A stretch of DNA of 64,000 bases from Dryas octopetala (Eukaryota > Streptophyta > Magnoliopsida > Rosales > Rosaceae), in assembly GCA_963921425.1 (NCBI GenBank), contig OY992838.1, positions 4,588,001 through 4,652,000 on the forward strand, written 5' to 3'. A program made the translations under genes and the position numbers. Positions within the stretch are counted from its first letter, which is position 1; every line of letters begins with the position of its first letter. The notes beneath the pieces were generated by a model. It was not told where the DNA came from, ran no database searches, and saw only the letters and a list, made by a program, of their open reading frames with translations. Of this stretch, positions 55,758 to 64,000 are shown in pieces.

Positions 55758-57354
55758 GCAGCCTCTATAAAGCTCATTCTACACCTTAGGAGGAAAAATA
55801 CCCTTCAAATCGTGGAATGACTTTATTATGAATTAAAAGAATTTTCTTATAAATTTTAAAACACCTCTAGTCTTTATCTGAAAATTATTTTTTTAAAGAA
55901 TCTAAGCCTAATTATTTCTTTTTAAAATTATCTATTAAAATTATCTCTATAAAAAATTAATTCAATCAAAAATTGTATAATTATATAATTGTTATCGAAA
56001 AATAGAATAAATAAATGATTGATCAAAAAATCACTTTTTAAATACAAATTGTCTATTTATTTGATAATAGTTATATAATTAAATTATTTTTTATTAAATT
56101 ATTTTTTTATAAAGATAATTTTTAATAAGTGATCTACAAACTAAACAATTTTGATCTTAAATTTGTACAGCTGAACAAGCATTTTGGAGGTTACCCTATC
56201 CCAAGTATTGTCCTTTGTTATTTAAAAATTGTCAGAGAACCGAAAAATGAACTAATCATTGGGGCACCCCCCATTGGCCATGACGTATCCATTTGTTCAC
56301 CACCCATTGCTTAGCCTACTTTTGGCACCAGCAACACTCCCAACTCCTATGCAAAATTTTTAAAGAAAAATAGTGAGAAAAAAATGAAAGGCATGAAAGT
56401 CAGAATTCTCGGCCTATCTTTCCCGTGTGGATATGATATTTATATTCAAAGTATGTCACTGCATATTTTATTTAATTATAAATCTCGAAATAATAAATGT
56501 TAAATTCTAAACGACATCGTTTGAGACATAATTACCAAAAATATCAATAGCTTTTTCTTAGCGTGTTTAGTATTGGTTTTCCAACTGCACCCCTTTGTGG
56601 ACGGCGTGATGGTCATTGGTCAATATGCCTTTAATTGTGATGATGTAATGTAATCCAACCATAAGATTTCATTGAATAATTATACAATGCAGGAGTAGGA
56701 TAGATATTCATTATTCATGTACCAGGAAAAAGCGGTCTGACTCTGACTCGCCGAATTATACCGATATAATTTTCTTTCTGTGATCAACAATTCAACATTG
56801 CAGCTCAATTTTTATGTGGTCCCATCCTAGATATTTTTCTTAGCCAATCTAATCTCTAATATCTTTCCAATCCTAAGGTTCTGTCTTTGTATTTTGTTTT
56901 GTTTATGATTAATTTATATGTTATCTTCACTGTTTTCCACGTCAAAAGACGCAAAGAATCAATTTTAAAATATTTTCTATAATGCAAAAAAAATAAAAAA
57001 GAATTTTGAATTATTTGGTGACGTAGAAGTTAGAACTATCATTAAAGTGACAACATTTCTTTATCCTGACACGTCCTTTTCTTCGAACATTTAAAATTTT
57101 TAATTGACAGGGTTTAGATTGGACCTCAGAATTTCAGATACTTATTTTTAAATTTTCTGTTTTAAATTATTATTTTAATATCGAGACTTTGTCTCCAAAG
57201 TCCAAACTGAGATTAGAAGGAAGAAATAAAATATCAAAGTGGAAAATGGTCCGAAAGGGATTGGATTGGAGGCGGGACCCACAACCCGACCCACCCAAAG
57301 TGTTAACGGGTGACGGTTAAAGCGCGGTGCCACGTAATCCCAAGGCTTGACAAT
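55758..57354. other. Intergenic DNA upstream of the COR27-like gene
   Basis: Very AT-rich to about 56120, then mixed. Only chance frames were seen; no repeat borders could be fixed. Confidence 0.5.
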
Positions 57355-57451
57355 AGATATTTGTTGGAGGCTCCAATAAATATCTGGGTATCGCCACAAC
57401 GCCTATCAAACCCGGCACTGACGTGGCGACGCCCTGACCCCATGACACGTG
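57355..57451 (+). promoter_or_regulatory. Proximal promoter with two short evening elements and a G-box
   Basis: AAATATCT, the short evening element bound by CCA1/LHY/RVE-type MYB factors, occurs at 57378-57385 on the plus strand and at 57355-57362 on the minus strand (AGATATTT). A perfect G-box CACGTG lies at 57446-57451 and an ACGTGGC at 57420-57426. All sit 146-242 bp upstream of the ATG. Evening and G-box sites together are known to drive evening- and cold-induced expression of Arabidopsis COR27 and COR28. Confidence 0.55.
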
Positions 57452-57596
57452 TAAAAGGCGTGACAACTGTACCGACCTTTTGTTCCCATCACCACCTCCA
57501 AAGCCTTCATTTCCCTTCATTTCACCGTTTTTCTTTTTCTTCTCAGATCATCTGAATTTCAAAGCTCAAAGGCTCAGAGGAGGTTTTGTTGTAATT

Positions 57597-59655
57597 ATGG
57601 AGAATATCAGGGCAAGAGAGTTTACTTTTGAGAGGTCGAGTGAGTTTGCTAAAGGGGAGGAGGACCCTGCTTCAGACCTGGTTCTTCCTCTTCTCTCTCT
57701 GCTTCAAAATCCCTTACTGTTTTCTTTTCTTGCTGTTGAGAAATGTATTGCATGATTCTTCATAGTTATTCCAAAATAACCAAATAATAGTTGGGTTTAT
57801 CATTAATTTTCATTTGGGGTTGGGATCTAATGGAAATTGGAAAAGGGGTAGTGTAGGACGTCTGAGTTTGACTATTTAATAGCGTTCTGTAAATGATGAG
57901 AATGTAAAATTGTTATTATACTAATTATAATGGGTTTTTATTTTGTTTCTTTATGAATATAACTTTGTGCTTGTTGTGCTGTTGCTCATTTGGTCGCTAA
58001 TGATCAGAATATAGAATGCTATATTAACTCCTTTTTGCTGGCAACAAAGCTGAAATGTTCTTACAAACACATGCATATATATATATATATAATATGCGTG
58101 TGTGTGTATTTGTGTGTAGTCCTTATAGCGTTTTCGAAAGATTTCTGATCATAGTATAATTTATATTAGGGTCCTCCGGCGGCAACAGAAACTATGTCTA
58201 CAGAATGGACAGATGAGAAACACAGTATGTATCTCAAATCTATGGAAGCATCATTTGTTAACCAGTTGTATAATTCCATGGATTCACGTGGTATTGGTCG
58301 GCACTCACAAAAGGGGAACTTTTCGCATTCGAAATCATCGAGGCAACCCCAATTTAATTCTCGTGCCCCTTCTGGCCAGGTTTGAATCTGATCAATTTCC
58401 TTCTATGGCTTTTCCATTGTATTAATAAATACGTTAATTCATTAATTTTTTATTGCAGTTTAAGATGCTTCGTGGTGGCTGCTGGCAGAAAATCAATTTT
58501 GTAAGAGCTGAACAAGAAGTAAATAAGGGAGATGAATCTTGTGGTGATCTTCTGACAAATCCGTGGATCCTGCACTTCAGATCTGCCTGCAAGCCCGAAG
58601 ACGTTGAATCTCCCATTGTCCAAGAACTGGCTGCATCCACAAGTGAAGAAGTCAATTCAAGTTTGAAGGAGGAAATGTCCTGCGCGCCAGCTACTGGTTC
58701 CAAGCAGTTTCATGTGGGTCAATCTCACTTGTGCCATCAGGATATGATTGACGGCAACACAGGTGCTCTCAGCTATATTTTGGTGTGTTTCCTGGAATAT
58801 TTTGCCCAACTGTGTCTTGCAATGACTTTTTGCTTCGCAGCTATTGATTCATATGCATGTAGATTTTGACAAAATAGAGCTTCAAAGCCATAAATTGATC
58901 AGTAAAATATTCTGCTTCATTCATCTAGTCTTGAATTCCTTATTTGAGGTTTGAACTCTGTTCTGGGCACTGCCACTCCCCCTTCAAGTCCATTCTGTCA
59001 TCTAGAGTTACTTAGAAGTTAGGAGATTGGGAACGAGAAGAGATAACCTTATAGACAAGTTAACAGATGGAGTTATTGGGATTTAGATGGCACAGACATT
59101 GTCTTTATCGGTTATGTCAAGAAATGGTAGGGAATAATGGAAGCCTGTAATATGGTTGGATTTCTTTCATGCATTTTTGTACATGAGATCATGCAGTGTT
59201 GCAAACAAGGATATGTTTTTATTCCATCAAGGCCGTAGGTCCTAATTTATTTGCGCTCTAACAAATTGTTAGACATTGTCATCCACTTGCTCTCTAACAA
59301 TGTCTCAAATAACCCTTCTATGTACATCTTCTAGCTGCCAAACATTTCTAAATCATATTTTTTATTTCTTGCAGAGGTGTCGGACCAGAATTTTGTTGGA
59401 GTAGCTGAAGGAGAGAAGGCCATTGGTTCATGCAATGCTAAGAGGATGAAAACTCTTATAATTGATGCCTCAAGTAACAATCAGGTAATGTGTACAATTC
59501 ATTATGCCTAAGATCATAATAACATGTGGCATTGGGATCTCAAATTTGTTGCTCTCTATCTGCTATTTTAGGTTGTTCCATTCCGCAATCCTGCTGATAC
59601 TGAAGATGTAACTAAGAATTGTATTTCTGCAGCTAGACGAAAGGAGACTCTCTAA
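57597..59655 (+). CDS. COR27/COR28-like cold- and clock-regulated protein
   Basis: Five exons (57597-57680, 58170-58379, 58459-58762, 59375-59484, 59572-59655) join in frame to 263 residues. The diagnostic stretch is TEWTDEKHSMYLKSMEASFV followed by NQLYNS, the conserved N-terminal motif of the COR27/COR28 family. A second conserved region includes LRGGCWQKI and PWILHFRS. Most of the remainder is hydrophilic and low-complexity. In Arabidopsis these small nuclear proteins lack a DNA-binding domain, are induced by blue light and cold, and tie the clock (PRR5, TOC1, CCA1 repression), COP1 and freezing tolerance together. The exon 1 donor (CTG then GTTCTT) is weak but gives the only phase-0 join to exon 2. 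The family call rests on motif recognition and supporting promoter sites. Confidence 0.72.
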
Positions 59656-62366
59656 GAGAAAAGGGATGGATTGTATGATCACTTTCTAACCTAGGAAATG
59701 ATGGGTGGAGAGTGCATAATGACACTTGTGACCAAATTTTTAAGTGCTGTCTGCTTGCCCGCATTGCGTGTGTGAGTGCTGTCTGCTTGCCCGCATTGCG
59801 TGTGTGTGTGTGTCAGAGAGAGAGGGAGAGAGAGAGAGATAGATAGAGAGAGATTTAATCAAGGCATTTGTTCATATATTTTGAGAGTAAATAGGAGTGG
59901 CATCAGTTCAACAGGGGCTGTATAATGTGCTGCTATTATGCCTGTACAGATTTTGGTTTTCTCATTAGTCATTATAGTTGTTAGTACCATGGCCGTTACT
60001 AGCATTAATTGATTGAATGTAGTATCTCATTTTCAGATAACCTGGAGTTTAGGCATGTTGATTGTCTACTGCACTGCAATAAATGTTAAATCCAAATCAT
60101 GATGAATGTATATGGTAAGTGTTGATTTTACAGATGGGTCACAACATGCATTGTGTGCTAGCAAAAGGCAAAAGGGGATTATATTTTGCTAGATATTTTA
60201 TTATCTTCTGATACAGTATAGATTGCTAGAATTGTGTGGTCAGAATCCATCATATTTGGAAACATAAATCCAGTATTCGAGAAAATCCCTACAATTATTG
60301 GATTTCTTCTGTCCAGTGAAATATAATTTGATGTAATTCATGTTGATGTGACTTGCAAGGGATAAGGGTTGGTCCAAAGGTACATGATGCAATTGTGAAT
60401 GGAAATATGTGAGAAATGGGGACGTAAGCTTAAAAGACTTCAATGTAGGAAGAAACTGGTGATATGTTTTAGCCTTGTAAAGGGTTCTGTGTCGTGGAGG
60501 ACTTGTATATCTGTTTTGGATAAACTGTGCGTTGTGTCAAAGACTTGATGCTGGTCTTAATACAAACAAAAAGCCGCAGCTGGATGGAAATTGCATGCAT
60601 GCTTGGTAGGAAGGTCATGTGGGGCGTTGTTTGTCGTGTAGGCCACTCACCTGGTGAAATATTTATGTGCCTGGTTGCCATGTTTTGTAAACTATCCAGC
60701 GTAACAAATTACAATACATTAATTTTTGGAAAGCAATTTTCATTCCTTTTTCGGCCATTTCCATGTGCAAGCTCTAAACGTTCTTAATTTGGAGCCAGAG
60801 TTTGATCATGTGGCCTATCAAAGCTTGGTAGTATGAAGCCCTAGTATGCTCAATAGTCAATAGGCTTGTCTGAATTGGTAGGCCAAAAAAAGTGGAAACA
60901 GTGTAGGCAATGATGTCCCGGTTCCAATCGTACGAACTAGGTAGAAAAGAGCTTATGAAGAGTAGTTTTGCTATTTTATACAGTATCATGGCATATCTCT
61001 AAAAACATGGACATCCTCAACCTCAAGCACAATGAGTTGATGTACATGATCTATATCACTAACACTTTCTTCTCACTTTTTCTTTGTTGGAAAATTTCTG
61101 CCAAATAGTCACTATGTGACATAATTATTTTTGGTCAAATCACACTTTTGCTTCTATGTACTTTCACAATATTTTCATTTTGATTCCATTATTTTTCTGC
61201 TATTGAGCCCGTTTATTTTAATTTTGACAATTTCAATTATGTACTTTCAATACAATAGTAATCAAGTTCAAATTGTGTTAACCTTATTTGAATCGTTGAC
61301 AAAAAATTTATAGTAGCAGTATGTGTTTCGCATGCGAGTTATCTCAGTTCACTTAATTTTTTCAAACTGATTGTGTTTAATGGCTAGTAGGGACTTACAT
61401 ATACATTCATGTAGAGTAAGATATAAAAAGAGTGCAAAACACGTCAGATTTTACAACAAAACTTTTAAACGGGATTAACAATTTCAATTTAATTGTTATC
61501 ATATTGAAAATACAAAGTACATACATGCTATGTAGTCATTGTACCGGATGAGAACTCATATATGCGGACTCAAGTCTAGCTCTAATACTATGTAAGAAAA
61601 TTATCAGTTCCGAGAAAATGAACAATGCTTAGCTTCTTCCTTTAAAGAAGCACTTACATTAATTCCATCAAGCAAACAATTCGTTATGGTATTTTTATTT
61701 TAAATAAATAAAGAATTAATTTATATATAAAATAAAATATCATAAAGGACATGCTTTGAGATGGAATCAGAGGAGACGCATTGTTCTAAAAAGAAAAACA
61801 CCAATGGCTAAAGGCTCTTGATTCCTTGATTCATCATTTGTTGAAAAGAATGGCCAAAAAAGAAAATCATTTGTTGAAAAGGAAAAAGAAAGAAAAATGA
61901 AGAAAGTTCTTTTCTGTTTTTGGTCTGAGAAAGAAACACGCAAGTCCTGTGCCGCTTAACAACAGGAACGTCATCTTAGACGGTCAAACACACAAACCAA
62001 AACCCTCCCAATTGACCACGTGTTTCGATATTTCAATACTACTACGATGTCTAAAATCGTCAACTTAATTAGCGGAACCAAGCAGAGTTAGCTCCGTTCT
62101 CTTCTTAACCCCAAAAATACAGAACAAGAAAAGCCGAAACCGCATGGATATCCTTCGATTTTGGTCCACTGTCCGAGTCTAATCCATCCGTTCACGTCTC
62201 AGATTTTCACGGTAGGTCAATTCCTCCTCCTTCTCCTCACGTAATCCCTAGGCTCTGGATATTGATCGTTAAAATTCCTCAGCTTCTCAGTCTTAGGGTT
62301 TCCAAACATTTGGGGATTCATCATCTCCGTATCGATTAGGGTTGGAACCAATCGTTGAAATTCACA
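59656..62366. other. Intergenic DNA between COR27-like and COQ10-like genes
   Basis: Begins with the COR27-like 3' flank, including a 32-bp unit present twice in tandem (59743-59774 and 59775-59806) and GT/GA microsatellites (59806-59851). AT-rich DNA follows, then the micro-insertion at 61833-61881 and the COQ10-like leader. No gene was seen. Confidence 0.5.
61833..61881 (+). mobile_element. Micro-retroposon insertion (17 bp, GGCC-poly A type) with 16-bp duplication
   Basis: ATCATTTGTTGAAAAG occurs exactly at 61833-61848 and 61866-61881. The 17 bp between read AATGGCC, six A, GAAA. It is the fourth GGCC-A example in the window. Confidence 0.7.
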
Positions 62367-64000
62367 ATGCCGCCGTTCTGGTCGAGCACGACCTCGAAGG
62401 CGGTGGGTGCTTTACTGTCGCGTAGAAATGGTATTAGGCATCTGCTTCAGTCCGGAAGGAAATTCGATCGGATTCGATGCCTTAGTAGCATTGCCGGCAT
62501 AGAGACCCCATCGGTCCCCAAATTAATAGGCGATTCCCGCCTGGATTATAGCTATACGCCACGAATTTTGTCAAATGCTAATACTTTTCAAAGGAGGCAA
62601 TTTCTCGGCTGTGGTGACGGCGAAGAGGGCGGTGTTTTATCCAAAGTTTATGAGGAGAAGCGCGTCTTGGGGTAATTTTTCTTCATTTTGACTTTTTTTG
62701 GGTTTTCAGATTATTGACAAGTTCAGCTACTTAATGCTTTTACTTAATTTTTTGCTGCAAACCGTGGAAATTTCCTTCTTCCAAAAACAAGTTATCTAGC
62801 TTGTTATGCATTAGATATGGATGCAGGAATAATGTAGTTAATTTTTTGCATGAAGGAAGTCATTTTATGGGTTACTCTTTATGCAAATCGCGGGCATTAA
62901 CCTGCAAAATGAATTCATACTTCATTTTGCATATTTGGCCCAATCACATTGGGAACTGTACTATTCTGTCATGTTCTTCTTGTTTGATGTTTCCACATAC
63001 GTCTTGTGATATTAGACTACTTGGCATTGCCTTACTTCAGGAGCTAATTTCCTTACCAGGCATGGGAAATCGTGTCTTGAATGCCGTATTTCATTTTTGC
63101 ATTATTTTCTATCTTTACTCCTTTTGATTACTCCTGAGAGAAAGCATGGGCTGATGTGCTATTGGCTTCTAGGTATTCTCCAGAGCAGTTATATGATGTG
63201 GTTGCCGCTGTAGACTTGTATCATGGTTTTGTCCCCTGGTGTCAGCGGTCTGAGATAGTTAGAACCTATCCGGATGGATCTTTTGATGCTGAGCTGGAGA
63301 TTGGTTTTAAATTTCTTGTTGAAAGTTACGTGTCCCATGTTGAATTAGACAGACCAAAGCGCATAAAGGCAATAATTTTCCTTCAAGCTTCGTATGATTC
63401 TTTCTATAAGTTTTCTTTACCATTGGTTTGTTTACTTTTCTGCTTGCTGACAGATACTTATTTATATTGTGACGGTTCCCAAGTGATATATTTTGATTTT
63501 TTAACTGTGAACAAAATACCTGCAACTTATAAGTGTATGTGAACAAAAACCAGAGCATATCTGGACACTTGGTGTTTGGCGCTGCCTATGTGTGAGAGAC
63601 ATCAGGTTTCTCTGATGATTCTTAGGATTTCCTTTGGATTGGCTTGGGTTTTAATTTTCTCTTCGAGTTTGAGAATAAGAATTACAGGAGAAGACTGAAA
63701 CATTAGGACAAAATAAATTAATTTATATTATATTGCTATACAACATAGGGGCTTGGAAACATTATGGTTTTTGCAGTTTTGATTTGTGAGAAAAGAAGAC
63801 CATGTACCTACTCACACACTTGAAGTTTTAAAGTTCACCAGTAACATGGCATGCTAATGGATATTGTGCTGAAGAAGTGACATGGCCTGTTCCAGCTTTT
63901 GTATGCTTATTGGGATAGAAATTTTGATTGAAGTTTCCTAAAAGTAACTTTTAATCCTCAGTTTGAACCTTGATAAATAAGAGCAATATTATGTTGCTGC
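62367..64000 (+). CDS. COQ10-like coenzyme Q-binding protein, 5' part (runs off the window)
   Basis: Exon 1 is 62367-62671 and exon 2 is 63173-63368, giving the first 167 residues. Later exons lie beyond 64000. The N-terminus (MPPFWSSTTSKAVGALLSRR, rich in Arg and Ser, no acids) resembles a mitochondrial presequence. Exon 2 opens the START/polyketide-cyclase-like lipid-binding domain with YSPEQLYDVVAAVDLYHGFV, PWCQRSEI and FLVESYVSHVEL, the COQ10 signature region. COQ10 binds ubiquinone and helps its use by the respiratory chain at the inner mitochondrial membrane. The exon 2 end is AAG followed by GCAATA, so a GC donor is proposed. The next GT option (63390) would add residues not expected in this family. 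Intron 2 extends through the window end. Confidence 0.83.

Noticed and set aside
60881-60905. Another GGCC-poly A stretch (TAGGCCAAAAAAA)
   Set aside because: No flanking direct repeat, so not counted with the micro-insertions.

Overview
This 64 kb window looks like nuclear DNA of a flowering plant, most likely a woody eudicot (rosid-like). The genes have many introns, the intergenic DNA is AT-rich, and there are many small DNA transposons and long GA/CT microsatellites. The encoded proteins are all ordinary plant families. The species cannot be read from the sequence alone. Exon borders below were placed by hand from reading frame, intron phase and GT-AG (or GC-AG) splice sites.

Layout, left to right: (1) the last exon of a HECATE-like bHLH factor (1-222, +); (2) about 7 kb without genes, holding an old TRIM-like LTR relic split by a clean 1,458 bp CACTA element (2472-3929, 3-bp target duplication); (3) an OBL1-type class 3 lipase (+, 7390-10478); (4) a group 6 remorin (-, 11635-14391); (5) trimethylguanosine synthase TGS1 with a WW domain (-, 17842-22493); (6) a 4.8 kb spacer made almost wholly of transposons; (7) THO complex subunit 5 (+, 27261-31092); (8) an AREB/ABF bZIP factor (-, 32570-35082); (9) a DCL-like chloroplast protein (-, 39507-41279); (10) a clade II-like glutamate receptor channel, GLR (+, 44117-47515); (11) an NDR-type AGC kinase (+, 49551-54036); (12) a COR27/COR28-like clock and cold regulator (+, 57597-59655); (13) the 5' part of a mitochondrial COQ10-like gene (+, 62367 to beyond the window).

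The genes do not form a pathway cluster. Two of them act on RNA (TGS1 cap hypermethylation, THO5 in mRNA export) and stand head to head. Several are stress or signalling genes (ABF, GLR, NDR kinase, COR27-like, remorin). No biosynthetic cluster, CRISPR array, rRNA or tRNA was seen.

The most unusual pattern is a set of six micro-insertions of 14-30 bp. Each carries a short A-tract and is flanked by a 14-18 bp target duplication; in four of them the A-tract directly follows GGCC. They look like target-primed retroposition that left almost nothing but a tail. Other notable items are a 30-bp near-perfect hairpin (55695-55757), two 735-746 bp copies of a Mutator-type non-autonomous family with internal TTGTGACT arrays, a 133-bp foldback element with an exact 9-bp duplication, a phase-supported GC-AG intron in TGS1, and paired short evening elements with a G-box just upstream of the COR27-like gene.
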